This document shows positions 8,727 through 16,978 of a stretch of DNA of 64,000 nt, piece after piece. Source of the DNA: Pseudomonas sp. CFII64 (GTDB lineage: Bacteria; Pseudomonadota; Gammaproteobacteria; Pseudomonadales; Pseudomonadaceae); the NCBI RefSeq assembly GCF_000416235.1, contig NZ_ATLO01000012.1:62001-126000 (forward strand), written 5' to 3'. The translations under genes were made by a program, and so were the position numbers. Position 1 is the stretch's first letter, and each line of letters starts with the position of its first letter. The notes beneath the pieces were generated by a model, which had not been told where the DNA came from, did no database searches, and was given only the letters and a program-made list of their open reading frames with translations.

Positions 8727-8741
8727 ATTCGATTAACGAAT
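8727..8741. promoter_or_regulatory. LysR-type box upstream of the LysR gene
   Basis: ATTCG-ATTAA-CGAAT is a perfect interrupted palindrome that fits the LysR T-N11-A core. It is 13 bases before the LysR start and within the divergent lysE-lysR promoter region, the normal place for an autoregulatory LysR box. Confidence 0.55.
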
Positions 8742-8754
8742 AGAGGTGACTGCG

Positions 8755-9612
8755 ATGCCTGCCAGCGATTTGCAGATCGATTGGCTCAAGTGCTTTGTGG
8801 CAGTGGTGGATGCGGGTTCGCTGTCCGGCGCAGCCCATGAGGTCAACAGATCGCAGTCGGCCGTCAGTATGCAGATGAAAAAACTGGAGGCCGCGCTTGG
8901 ACGGCAGTTGTTGAATCGTGGCCCTCGGCACTTGCGACTGACTGCTGACGGTCAGACGCTGTTGACCTACGCCCGTCGCATGCTCGCCCTTCATGCCGAG
9001 ACTCAGGCGGCTTTTCACGGTGAAGAGTTGACCGGCCGAATTCGCCTTGGCGTCGCCGAGGACTACGCGGCCAGGTATCTCACGCCGGTTCTCAAGCGTT
9101 TTTCGCCGCGCTACGCAGGCGTGGAAATAGAGCTGACCTGTGAACAGTCCACCACGCTTATCCCGCGTGTGCGCAGCGGCGATCTTGACCTGGCGCTGGT
9201 CTCCAGAGACTCGCCTCAAAGCGGCACATTTCTCTTCAAAGAGCCCATGGTTTGGGTGGGTTCGCCACAGTTCGAACTGTGGAGGCGAGACCCGGTGCCT
9301 ATCGCCGTCTACGAAAGTGCAAGCCTGGCTCGGCATTATGCGGTGAATTCACTGACCCAACAGGGGCGCCAATTCAAAGTGGTATACAACAGCTCCAGCC
9401 TTGCTGGCCAAGTGGCCGCCGTTGAGGGTGGGCTCGCTATCACCGCGATCACGCAATGCACCGTGCAGGCATCGCTTCAGGTCCTGGGCAGCGAGCAAGG
9501 TCTGGGCAACATCGAACCTATGGACGTTTCGATTCTGCGTAGCCGAGCCTCTCGCGGCTCTAAAGCGGTCAATAGCCTTCATGCTTTCATCATCAGCGCG
9601 CTCAGAGGTTGA
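8755..9612 (+). CDS. LysR family transcriptional regulator
   Basis: The 285-residue protein has the N-terminal winged HTH (DWLKCFVAVVDAGSLSGAAHEVNRSQSAVSMQMKKLE) and a periplasmic-binding-like effector domain. The ATG at 8755 is preferred over the GTG at 8746, because GAGG at 8743-8746 is then well spaced as ribosome-binding site. It is divergent from a LysE-family exporter, the same arrangement as lysG/lysE or argP/argO, so control of that exporter by the exported metabolite is likely but unproven. Confidence 0.9.
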   Translation: MPASDLQIDWLKCFVAVVDAGSLSGAAHEVNRSQSAVSMQMKKLEAALGRQLLNRGPRHLRLTADGQTLLTYARRMLALHAETQAAFHGEELTGRIRLGVAEDYAARYLTPVLKRFSPRYAGVEIELTCEQSTTLIPRVRSGDLDLALVSRDSPQSGTFLFKEPMVWVGSPQFELWRRDPVPIAVYESASLARHYAVNSLTQQGRQFKVVYNSSSLAGQVAAVEGGLAITAITQCTVQASLQVLGSEQGLGNIEPMDVSILRSRASRGSKAVNSLHAFIISALRG

Positions 9613-9757
9613 AGATGATGCACGTGGGGGCAACCCTGAAAATCTATGAGCCAACACCAAGTATCGTGAATGTTCTGCGCAGCTTTGATAGATTCACTGC
9701 GCTAACAGCCTGCTCGCACAGCAGTTTCAGGTATCAAGCTTCAGATTCGGAATGTTC

Positions 9758-10810
9758 ATGGCGAAGAAACCCGCAGCATCCCCCATTGATCTGTCATCGA
9801 CGGCAACCCGGAAAGGCTCCAGCCTGACATTGATTGATGTGGCCAAGGTTGCAGGTGTCTCACCCATGACCGTCTCCAGAGCCTTGCATCGACCAGAACT
9901 GGTGACCGAAGAAACCCGGGAAAAGGTCCGCGAGGCGGTACGCAAGACCGGGTATGTGTCGAACATGCTGGCTGGCGGCCTGGCCAGTAATAAAAGCCGT
10001 CTGGTGGCGATTTTCCTGCCGACCATTGCCAACTCGATTTTTGCCGACACTGTGCAATCGCTGATGGATCGGCTGACCGAAGCGGGCTATCAGACCCTGC
10101 TGGGCCTCACCGGCTATTCCGCCGAACAGGAAGAAAAGCTCCTGGAAGCGGTCCTCGGTCGGCGTCCGGATGGCATCGTTCTGACCGGCACACTCCACAC
10201 CGAATCCAGCCGCCTGCGCCTTGCTCAGGCAGGTATTCCCGTGGTCGAAGCCTGGGACTTGAGTGAAGATCCGCTGGACATGCTGGTGGGTTTCTCTCAT
10301 GAAAAAGTCGGGGAGCAGACCGCGCGACATCTGGTTGCCAAGGGCTACAAACGGTTTTCAGTGGTGACCATCAGTGACCCCCGTGGCTTGCGCCGTTGCA
10401 ATAGCCTGATTGCCGAGCTCAAACGCTTGGGGATGGACGAAGTGCCGATGGAGGTTCTGGCGCCGCCGGCGACGCTCGAAGTCGGGCGGGAAGGGCTTCG
10501 GCGTTTGCTGGAACAGCCCGTGCAACCGGATATCGTCGTGTGCAGCTCCGACACCGTGGCCCAGGGTGTGCTGGCCGAAGCCGCCAGTCGCGGGATGCAG
10601 GTGCCTTCGGATCTCGCGGTGATGGGCTTCGGTGATTTGAGCAGTGCGGCGCAGGTGTACCCGGCGCTGTCCACAGTCAGCGTTGATGGCAGAAGAATCG
10701 GCCTGCAAGTCGCCCAGGCGCTGCTTGAGCGCTTCGCCTATCCCGCAGGCAGTCACGACCCGGTGCGCATTGACACCGGCTTCACCCTGATCGATCGCGC
10801 CAGTACCTGA
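9758..10810 (+). CDS. LacI family repressor of the sugar-acid module
   Basis: The 350-residue protein has a LacI helix-turn-helix and hinge (LIDVAKVAGVSPMTVSRALHRPELV, then the GYVSNMLAGGLASNKSR linker). A periplasmic-binding-protein-like effector domain follows, of the GntR/gluconate-type subgroup (FLPTIANSIFAD, GFGDL). A neighbouring ATG at 9752 is an alternative start. It precedes a sugar-acid transporter and dehydratase in the same direction. Two identical palindromes of the LacI type lie just after this gene, one of them inside a promoter, so it very probably represses the downstream transport and catabolic genes. The inducer is presumably an aldarate or its breakdown product. Confidence 0.9.
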   Translation: MAKKPAASPIDLSSTATRKGSSLTLIDVAKVAGVSPMTVSRALHRPELVTEETREKVREAVRKTGYVSNMLAGGLASNKSRLVAIFLPTIANSIFADTVQSLMDRLTEAGYQTLLGLTGYSAEQEEKLLEAVLGRRPDGIVLTGTLHTESSRLRLAQAGIPVVEAWDLSEDPLDMLVGFSHEKVGEQTARHLVAKGYKRFSVVTISDPRGLRRCNSLIAELKRLGMDEVPMEVLAPPATLEVGREGLRRLLEQPVQPDIVVCSSDTVAQGVLAEAASRGMQVPSDLAVMGFGDLSSAAQVYPALSTVSVDGRRIGLQVAQALLERFAYPAGSHDPVRIDTGFTLIDRAST

Positions 10811-10842
10811 GCAAAAACCGGTGAATGTTGATTCTCTGACAG

Positions 10843-10870
10843 TTGAATGATTGCGCAATCAGTGTAATAT
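10843..10870 (+). promoter_or_regulatory. Promoter with a LacI operator in its spacer
   Basis: TTGAAT (10843-10848) and TAATAT (10865-10870) are separated by 16 bases and make a good sigma-70 promoter. The spacer is almost entirely the perfect palindrome TGATTGCGCAATCA (10848-10861). A repressor bound there would block RNA polymerase directly. Confidence 0.72.
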
Positions 10871-10921
10871 CGGCGTCGGGGTCAACTGTCTTCTCTGGCA
10901 GCGCCTTTTTTTAAGCCTTTG

Positions 10922-10939
10922 AATGATTGCGCAATCATT
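10922..10939. promoter_or_regulatory. Second LacI-type operator
   Basis: AATGATTGCGCAATCATT is an 18-base perfect palindrome that contains the same 14-base core as the promoter copy. The copies are 76 bases apart centre to centre, so a LacI-family tetramer could loop the DNA between them, or this copy could act as a roadblock in the leader. Confidence 0.7.
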
Positions 10940-11014
10940 GCCCGATCATCAGGGTCTCAGGAGATTGAAAACCACGCTGTACCAATGCCGAATTTCACAA
11001 TAAGGAAAATAAGA

Positions 11015-12382
11015 GTGAGCGATCCTGCGCAATCGATAGCCAAGACAAACGTCCGCTATCTCATCCTGGTGATGATCTTCATCGTCACCGTTTTCAACTA
11101 TGTTGATCGGGCAACGCTGTCCATCGCCGCGCCCAGTATGCGCACCGACCTGGGCTTCGATGCCCTGACCATGGGCATTGCGTTCTCGGCATTCGGTTGG
11201 GCCTATACCTCGATGCAACTGCCCGGTGGCATCATCCTCGACCGGTTCGGTTCACGTCTGGTACTTGGGCTGAGCCTGATCATCTGGTCGGTGTTCACCT
11301 TCCTGCAAGGTTACGTTGACCTGTTCAGTTCCGCGTTTCTGGCGCTGTTTGTCTTGCGCTTCATGATGGGCGTTGCCGAAGCACCGGCATTTCCGGCCAA
11401 CAATCGCCTGACGGTCATGTGGTTCCCGCGTCACGAAAGGGGGCTGGCGACGGCGGTATTTCAGTCCGCGCAATATTTCGCACTGGCCGCCTTCACGCCG
11501 TTGATGGTCTGGCTGGTGAGCACCTGGGGATGGCAGCACGTGTTCTGGGTCACGGGCGGCGCGGGCATCTTTATCGGTTTACTGTGGTTCCGGATGGTTC
11601 AGGAACCGCGCAAGGACAAGCGCGCCAACCAGGCGGAAATCGACTACATCGAAGCGGGTGGCGGTTTGCCAACCATCGGCGACGTGAAGACCCCGTTCAG
11701 CTGGAAAAGCCTGAAGGCCATCGGTGGCAACCGCATGATGGTAGGCATCTATCTGGGCCAGTTCTGCCTGACCTCCATCACCTGGTTTTTCCTGACCTGG
11801 TTCCCGACGTACCTGATCGAAGCCAAGGGCATGACCATGCTGAAGGTCGGCCTGGTCGCTGCCATTCCGCCTATCGCCGGTTGCCTGGGCGGCATGATCG
11901 GCGGCGTCTGGTCGGACTGGATGCTGCGCAAGAACTTCAGCCTGACTGCGGCGCGCAAGACGCCAATCATCTGTGGGCTGTTGCTCTCCAGCAGCATCAT
12001 GGTCGCCAACTACACGCAGTCGATCACGCTGGTGATTCTGGTGATGTCGGTGGCGTTCTTCGCCAAGGGCGTCGGCAATCTGGGCTGGTGCATCGTCGGC
12101 GACGTCTCTCCGGCACGCGCCATGGGCCTGAGCGGTGCGATGTTCAACTTCTGCGGCAACCTCGCCAGCATTGTGACCCCCATCGCCATCGGCGTGATGA
12201 TCAATCAGTTGGGCTCGTTCGATGTCGCGCTGATGTACGTCGCCGGAATGGGCCTGCTGGGTGCGTTTTCCTACCTGTTCATCGTCGGGCCACTCAAGCG
12301 CCTGGAGCTTGATGACCTCGAAGATCCGGCTCGGCCCGTCGACGCCGCTATGAACGCCGAACTGACCAGGCCGCGTACCTGA
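11015..12382 (+). CDS. MFS sugar-acid (aldarate/aldonate) transporter
   Basis: The 455-residue protein has twelve predicted membrane helices. It shows the signature of anion:cation symporters of the glucarate/galactonate group: FNYVDRATLSIAAPSM in helix 1, then LPGGIILDRFGSRLVLG and RFMMGVAEAPAFPANNR. It should import a hexarate or hexonate with protons. The GTG at 11015 is chosen because TAAGGAAAA precedes it at good spacing. Longer frames to ATG 10985 or 10919 lack a ribosome-binding site, and the latter would start inside the operator. The dehydratase gene follows after 37 bases. Confidence 0.9.
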   Translation: MSDPAQSIAKTNVRYLILVMIFIVTVFNYVDRATLSIAAPSMRTDLGFDALTMGIAFSAFGWAYTSMQLPGGIILDRFGSRLVLGLSLIIWSVFTFLQGYVDLFSSAFLALFVLRFMMGVAEAPAFPANNRLTVMWFPRHERGLATAVFQSAQYFALAAFTPLMVWLVSTWGWQHVFWVTGGAGIFIGLLWFRMVQEPRKDKRANQAEIDYIEAGGGLPTIGDVKTPFSWKSLKAIGGNRMMVGIYLGQFCLTSITWFFLTWFPTYLIEAKGMTMLKVGLVAAIPPIAGCLGGMIGGVWSDWMLRKNFSLTAARKTPIICGLLLSSSIMVANYTQSITLVILVMSVAFFAKGVGNLGWCIVGDVSPARAMGLSGAMFNFCGNLASIVTPIAIGVMINQLGSFDVALMYVAGMGLLGAFSYLFIVGPLKRLELDDLEDPARPVDAAMNAELTRPRT

Positions 12383-12419
12383 CTTCTGTTTACAACCTCA
12401 CGATTGAAGGAGAGCGCAC

Positions 12420-13580
12420 ATGCTCGTACAACAACAATCCATCAAGTCCGCTGACGACGACCGTATCGCCTGGGTTCGGGTCTCATCGGTCATCCTGCCG
12501 CTGGCCAACCCGATCAGCGATGCCAAGGTGCTGACCGGCCGGCAGAAGCCGATGACCGAAATCGTCATCCTGTTCGCTGAAATTGAAACCGTTGACGGTC
12601 ATAGTGGCCTTGGCTTCAGCTACTCCAAACGTGCCGGCGGGCCGGGACAATTCGCCCACGCCAAGGAAGTAGCCCCGGCGCTGATCGGCGAAAACCCCAG
12701 TGACATCGCCAAACTGTGGACCAAGCTGTGCTGGGCCGGCGCATCGGTGGGCCGCAGCGGTATGTCGACCCAGGCGATCGGCGCGTTCGATGTGGCGCTG
12801 TGGGACCTGAAAGCCAAGCGCGCCAACCTGTCGCTGGCTCGCCTGCTGGGCGCGCAGCGCGATTCGGTGCGCTGCTACAACACCTCTGGCGGCTTCCTGC
12901 ACACGCCGCTGGATCAGTTGATGAAGAACACCGACCTGTCGCGGGAAAAGGGCATTGGCGGCATCAAGCTGAAAGTCGGCCAGCCGGACTGCGCCATCGA
13001 TATCAAGCGCGTCAGCACGGTTCGCAGACACCTGGGTGATGACTTCCCGCTGATGGTCGATGCCAACCAGCAATGGGATCGCCCAACGGCCCAGCGCATG
13101 TGCCGTCGGTTTGAAGAGTTCAACCTGATCTGGATCGAAGAACCCCTGGACTGCTACGACGCGGAAGGCCATGCCGCGCTGGCGCAGCAATTCGACACGC
13201 CGATTGCCACCGGTGAAATGCTCACCAGCGTTGCCGAACACGCCGAGTTCATCAAGCTGCGCGGCGCTGACTTCCTGATGCCCGACGCGCCACGTGTCGG
13301 CGGTATCACGCCTTACCTGAAAGTCGCGGCAATGGCCGAGCAAGCAGGTTTGATGCTTGCACCGCACTTCGCCATGGAACTGCACGTTCATCTCGCGGCG
13401 GCCTATCCGACCGAGCCTTGGGTCGAGCATTTCGAATGGCTGGAGCCGCTGTTCAACGAGCGTCTGGAAACCCGCGACGGCCGAATGCTTGTGCCAACAC
13501 GGCCTGGTCTGGGGCTTACGCTCAGCGGGCAGGTCAAGCCGTGGACAGCTCAGGAAGCCGAAGTCGGCACTCGTCCCTGA
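12420..13580 (+). CDS. Enolase-superfamily sugar-acid dehydratase (L-talarate/galactarate type)
   Basis: This 386-residue mandelate-racemase-group enzyme has the KxK motif (Lys183, Lys185) and metal ligands Asp214 (VDANQQWD), Glu240 (WIEEPLDCYD) and Glu266 (TGEMLTS). The catalytic His316 lies in APHFAMELH. This Lys/His acid-base pair and the surrounding motifs match L-talarate/galactarate dehydratases, which form a 5-keto-4-deoxy aldarate from the diacid. AAGGAGAGCGCAC gives a strong ribosome-binding site. Related acid sugars remain possible substrates. The LacI repressor, transporter and following hydroxyacid dehydrogenase support a sugar-acid role. Confidence 0.85.
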   Translation: MLVQQQSIKSADDDRIAWVRVSSVILPLANPISDAKVLTGRQKPMTEIVILFAEIETVDGHSGLGFSYSKRAGGPGQFAHAKEVAPALIGENPSDIAKLWTKLCWAGASVGRSGMSTQAIGAFDVALWDLKAKRANLSLARLLGAQRDSVRCYNTSGGFLHTPLDQLMKNTDLSREKGIGGIKLKVGQPDCAIDIKRVSTVRRHLGDDFPLMVDANQQWDRPTAQRMCRRFEEFNLIWIEEPLDCYDAEGHAALAQQFDTPIATGEMLTSVAEHAEFIKLRGADFLMPDAPRVGGITPYLKVAAMAEQAGLMLAPHFAMELHVHLAAAYPTEPWVEHFEWLEPLFNERLETRDGRMLVPTRPGLGLTLSGQVKPWTAQEAEVGTRP

Positions 13581-13656
13581 ACTGAACCGCGCTGTGGCTT
13601 GCAGCGCTCCGGTGTGCGAGGCTCTGAGCAGAGCCTCTATAAAAGGATGAACAACG

Positions 13657-14610
13657 ATGATCGACAGCAAAGGCGATGTTTTAGTCTGGGGTCCCATGCA
13701 TGCATCCTTGATGCAGGCGCTGGAAGCCAACGTCAATGTGCACAAGCGCTGGGAGATAGCCGACTTCGACAGTTGGGCGGTTTCCCACGCCCAAGCCATA
13801 CGTGTCGTTGTGACCAGCGGTGTGTACGGTGCCGATAACGCGACGCTGGACAAACTGCCCAATCTCGAAGCAATCACCAGCTTTGGCGTTGGCTATGACG
13901 CGGTCGACACCACTTACCTCGCCGGTCGCGGCATCCAGTTGAGCAATACGCCCGACGTGCTCAACAACAGCGTGGCTGAAACCGCACTTGCGTTGATGCT
14001 CTGCGTGTCACGGCGCATCAGTGAAGCCGAGCGCTTCGTGCGTGCGGGCAAATGGCAGCAGACGAAATTCCCCTTGGGCAACGACCTGCATGGCAAAACC
14101 TGCGGGATCGTCGGGTTGGGCAAAATCGGCAAAACCATCGCCAAACTGGTCAGTGCATTCGATATGCACGTCGCCTATTTCCGGCCAAGCGGGCCTTATG
14201 CCGATGTTTCCTACACTCATTACGCTGATCTTCAGGAACTCGCAGCGGCTGCGGATTACCTGGTCGTCATTGTTCCCGGTGGGGCGGACACGCGACACCT
14301 GATCAATCGTGACGTCATGCGCGCACTCGGCCCGTCGTCATTTCTGATCAACGTGGCCCGGGGCACCGTCGTTGACGAGGCTGCGTTGGTGGCTGCGTTG
14401 CTTGAATCCGAAATCGGTGGCGCCGGGCTGGATGTGTTCGATGACGAACCTAATGTCCCGGCCGAATTGATCGCTATGGATAACGTTGTGCTGCTGCCAC
14501 ACATTGGCAGCGGCACTCACGAGACTCGCCAGGCTATGGCGGATCTGGTCTACGCGAATCTTGCTGCGTGGTTTGAGCAAGGAAAACTGGTGACGCCAGT
14601 GAGTCTGTAG
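13657..14610 (+). CDS. D-isomer-specific 2-hydroxyacid dehydrogenase
   Basis: The 317-residue protein has the NAD(P) motif GLGKIGKTIAKL and the catalytic set of the family: Arg in NVARGTVVDE, Glu in DVFDDEPNVP and His in LLPHIGSGTHETR. This is the layout of glyoxylate/hydroxypyruvate reductase and 2-ketogluconate reductase. Translation starts after AAAGGATGAACAACG. It follows the dehydratase by 76 bases and probably shares its transcript, suggesting that it reduces or oxidises a 2-keto acid made in the same pathway. The exact substrate is not evident. Confidence 0.88.
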   Translation: MIDSKGDVLVWGPMHASLMQALEANVNVHKRWEIADFDSWAVSHAQAIRVVVTSGVYGADNATLDKLPNLEAITSFGVGYDAVDTTYLAGRGIQLSNTPDVLNNSVAETALALMLCVSRRISEAERFVRAGKWQQTKFPLGNDLHGKTCGIVGLGKIGKTIAKLVSAFDMHVAYFRPSGPYADVSYTHYADLQELAAAADYLVVIVPGGADTRHLINRDVMRALGPSSFLINVARGTVVDEAALVAALLESEIGGAGLDVFDDEPNVPAELIAMDNVVLLPHIGSGTHETRQAMADLVYANLAAWFEQGKLVTPVSL

Positions 14611-15062
14611 GAGCCAACTTGTTGGCGAGGTGTTAGTGAAGTCTGCCCGTACGCTTTTGATTTTCGCTTTTTCGTGCTGCGATCTGGCAGACGCCGCCAA
14701 ACGCGCGTCGGGAGGCTGAGCGCAGGTGTCGTGGGGTGGGGCGACCGGCATGGATGCCGGTCGAGCGCCGTTGCGCCAGGGATGGCGCGTCGGCGCGTAC
14801 CCACCCCACGGCACCGGAGCGAAGGAACCCCTGCGAAGCAGGGGCCGGACGTCAGCGCACAATGGTTTCGTCCTTTGCCGAAACAAAGGACTCGACCGTC
14901 AGGGCGAAACCTCAATAAGCCGCACCGCAAATGCTGTTGGTGCTACCCGATTCGAAACGCAGCGCCAGAAAAAATCAGGTAGAACCGCTGCGCGCTGATG
15001 ACATACAAGGAGCGAACTTGTTGGCGAGGCGTATCGCCTGGCCGCTTCGCTGGCAAACTCGC
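14607..15062. repeat. Multi-hairpin dispersed repeat flanked by REP-like ends
   Basis: No gene is supported in this stretch. REP-like ends lie at 14607-14630 (GAGCCAACTTGTTGGCGAGG) and 15008-15062 (GGAGCGAACTTGTTGGCGAGG, then CTGGCAAACTCGCTC). Between them is a chain of perfect hairpins: a long outer stem pairing 14730-14740 with 14800-14810; inside it ACCGGCAT/ATGCCGGT (14744-14761) and GCGCCA/TGGCGC (14773-14788); then CCCCTGC/GCAGGGG (14828-14844) and GTCCTTTG/CAAAGGAC (14870-14891). Such elements occur between genes in Pseudomonas. Short open frames inside it are by-products of its GC-rich repeats. Confidence 0.7.
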
Positions 15063-15902
15063 TCAGTCCAAATCACTGCCCTGATGCCGTTCCGGCACCT
15101 GTGTTGCCTCATCGCCCCAGGTCCGGTTGACCCGCATCCCGCGAATCACTGCAGGTCGCTTGGCGATTTCTTGCGCCCAGCGCTGCACATGGGTGTATTC
15201 GTGGGCGGCAAGAAATTCCGCAGCCGAATACACGTTGCCGAGCACCACCTGGCCATACCACGACCAGACCGCGATATCGGCGATGGTATAGCTGTCGCCG
15301 GCCAGATACGGGCTTTCAGCCAGTCGGCGATTGAGCACATCCAGCTGCCGTTTGGCCTCCATGGTGAAGCGGTTGATCGGGTACTCAAGCTTCTCCGGTG
15401 CATACAGGTAGAAATGCCCGAAGCCGCCGCCCAGGTAGGGCGCTGCACCCATCTGCCAGAACAGCCAGTTCAGGGTTTCGGTACGCCCGGCCAGGTCGGT
15501 GGGCAGCAGTGCGCCGAATTTTTCCGCCAGGTACAGCAGGATCGAACCGGACTCGAAAACCCGGATCGCCGGGTCGACGCTGCGGTCCAGCAGCGCCGGG
15601 ATTTTCGAGTTGGGGTTGATGTCCACAAAACCGCTGGAGAATTGATCGCCCTCGTTGATGCGAATCAGCCAGGCGTCGTACTCGGCGCTGGAGTGCCCAA
15701 GCGCCAGTAACTCCTCCAGCAGGATCGTCACCTTCACGCCATTGGGCGTGGCCAGCGAATACAGCTGCAATGGCTGCTTGCCAACCGGCAATACCTTGTC
15801 GTGGGTCGGCCCGGCAATCGGGCGGTTGATATTGGCGAACTGGCCACCAGACGGCGCATCATCTTTCCAGACTGTAGGGGGAACATAGGCAGCTTTGCTC
15901 AT
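15063..15902 (-). CDS. yghU: Glutathione-dependent disulfide-bond oxidoreductase YghU
   Basis: The 279-residue protein is a GST-fold enzyme of the Nu class. It has the long N-terminal extension of YghU (YVPPTVWKDD, then NRPIAGPTHDKVLPVGKQPLQLYSLATPNG) and the glutathione-contacting TPNGVKVTILLEEL. The sequence NPNSKIPAL carries the conserved cis-proline, and GSILLYLAEKFG follows. YghU-type enzymes bind two glutathiones and act as disulfide reductases or organic peroxide reductases. It stands alone on the minus strand, with the repeat region directly at its stop codon. Confidence 0.92.
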   Translation of the reverse strand: MSKAAYVPPTVWKDDAPSGGQFANINRPIAGPTHDKVLPVGKQPLQLYSLATPNGVKVTILLEELLALGHSSAEYDAWLIRINEGDQFSSGFVDINPNSKIPALLDRSVDPAIRVFESGSILLYLAEKFGALLPTDLAGRTETLNWLFWQMGAAPYLGGGFGHFYLYAPEKLEYPINRFTMEAKRQLDVLNRRLAESPYLAGDSYTIADIAVWSWYGQVVLGNVYSAAEFLAAHEYTHVQRWAQEIAKRPAVIRGMRVNRTWGDEATQVPERHQGSDLD

Positions 15903-15969
15903 GAGACGGACCTCGTAATGTGCTAGTTCTGATGCGGCGGATCGCGGATTGGCGGCTTTCGCCTGACCT

Positions 15970-16105
15970 TAGCCAGCGTTGACACTCATCCCGTCATCGG
16001 CCATGACCACTGATCCAACCATATAGGACGCCCGACTGGAAGCCAGAAATGCCACCACTTCAGCAATTTCTTCGGGTTGAGCGGCGCGTTTGATCGGCGA
16101 TGACG
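15970..16105 (-). pseudogene. C-terminal remnant of an SDR oxidoreductase
   Basis: On the minus strand these bases read SSPIKRAAQPEEIAEVVAFL followed by ASSRASYMVGSVVMADDGMS and VNAG with a TAA stop at 15970-15972. This is the standard ending of classical SDRs (P..R...PEEIA..V.FL.S..ASY..G.....DGG...). The catalytic and cofactor regions are absent upstream, where the GntR promoter begins. Roughly the last 45 codons of a lost gene survive. Confidence 0.75.
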
Positions 16106-16135
16106 GGATTTTATTTCGCCTAAAACCGCTGTAAT

Positions 16136-16148
16136 ACAATACGATTGT
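16136..16148. promoter_or_regulatory. Candidate GntR/FCD operator upstream of the regulator gene
   Basis: ACAAT-ACG-ATTGT is a perfect interrupted palindrome about 100 bases before the GntR start. ATTGTnTA-type half sites are common for FadR-subfamily regulators. The heptamer CGATTGT at 16142-16148 recurs at 17360-17366 in the next promoter region. Confidence 0.45.
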
Positions 16149-16246
16149 GTATAACGCAGCCGATCACGAGGATGGGGTGCGCTCGATCCAGGCGATGGCC
16201 CGCGCGGCGTCGCAGCAATGAATGTGAAGGTCTCAGGGAATCCACC

Positions 16247-16927
16247 ATGAAAGTACAACGCCAGGCGTCATCTTTGCGGCATCAGGTACAGGATGCACTG
16301 CGCAACGAAATCATTTCCGGCCGGTTCAAACCCGGTGATCGGCTGGTGGAGCAGCAGCTCTACACGGCCCTGGATGTGAGCCGCACGTCATTGCGCGAAG
16401 CGCTGCGGCAACTGGAAGCGGAAGGTCTGGTGGAGCAGGTTCCCCATCGCGGGGCGTACGTGGCCTCAGTGGATGCCAACGACGCGATTCAGATCTACGA
16501 CGTGCGCGGTGCGCTGGAAGTGCTCGCCGTGCGTAATTTCGTGCGCTACGCCACTGACGAAGACGTGACCGAGCTGGCGGACGTTTTCGACGAGTTTGTC
16601 GAGCAATCCCACACCGAATCCCTCGACGGCGCAGCGCTGCTGGACATCAAACGGCGCTTTTATCATGTGCTGCTGGATATCGAGCAGAGCAATGTGGTCG
16701 GCAGCATGCTGGAACAGTTGAACAACCGCGTCAGCCTGCTGCGGGCCTTGTCCCTCGGTCGTCAGGGACGAATGGTGCATACCTTGGCGGAGCTCAAGGA
16801 AATCGTGCGCATGATTCAGCTGCGCGATGAGCCCGGCGCATGCGCGGCGGCGTTGCTGCACGTGGAAAACGCCTCGAAGAACGTGCTGGAATTGCTGGCG
16901 CTGAATGGCGTTCACTCGGTGCAGTAG
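16247..16927 (+). CDS. GntR family (FCD domain) transcriptional regulator
   Basis: The 226-residue protein has an N-terminal winged HTH (LRNEIISGRFKPGDRLVEQQLYTALDVSRTSLREALRQLEAEG). An FCD ligand domain follows, with IYDVRGALEVLAVR, DIKRRFYHVLL and a C-terminal all-helical part. FCD regulators usually sense organic acids and control catabolic operons. The start at 16247 gives the expected MKVQRQASSLRHQVQDAL beginning. It lies just before a divergent NIPSNAP gene and the long catabolic operon, and is their likely regulator. Confidence 0.9.
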   Translation: MKVQRQASSLRHQVQDALRNEIISGRFKPGDRLVEQQLYTALDVSRTSLREALRQLEAEGLVEQVPHRGAYVASVDANDAIQIYDVRGALEVLAVRNFVRYATDEDVTELADVFDEFVEQSHTESLDGAALLDIKRRFYHVLLDIEQSNVVGSMLEQLNNRVSLLRALSLGRQGRMVHTLAELKEIVRMIQLRDEPGACAAALLHVENASKNVLELLALNGVHSVQ

Positions 16928-16978
16928 CTTTTGTATATACGAGCCGATTGGCCGGCCCCTACAGCACCCACCCAGCAC

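Noticed and set aside
10919-11014. Upstream extension of the MFS transporter to ATG 10919 or 10985
   Set aside because: The first would begin inside the operator palindrome and neither has a ribosome-binding site; GTG 11015 has TAAGGAAAA in front.
12483-13877. A long open frame on the minus strand opposite the dehydratase gene
   Set aside because: It is antisense to two well-recognised genes and owes its openness to high GC at third positions; no start signal or family match.
14674-14998. Short plus-strand frames of 60-102 codons in the 14.6-15.0 kb gap
   Set aside because: They lie wholly within the multi-hairpin repeat and shift between frames; better explained as repeat DNA.
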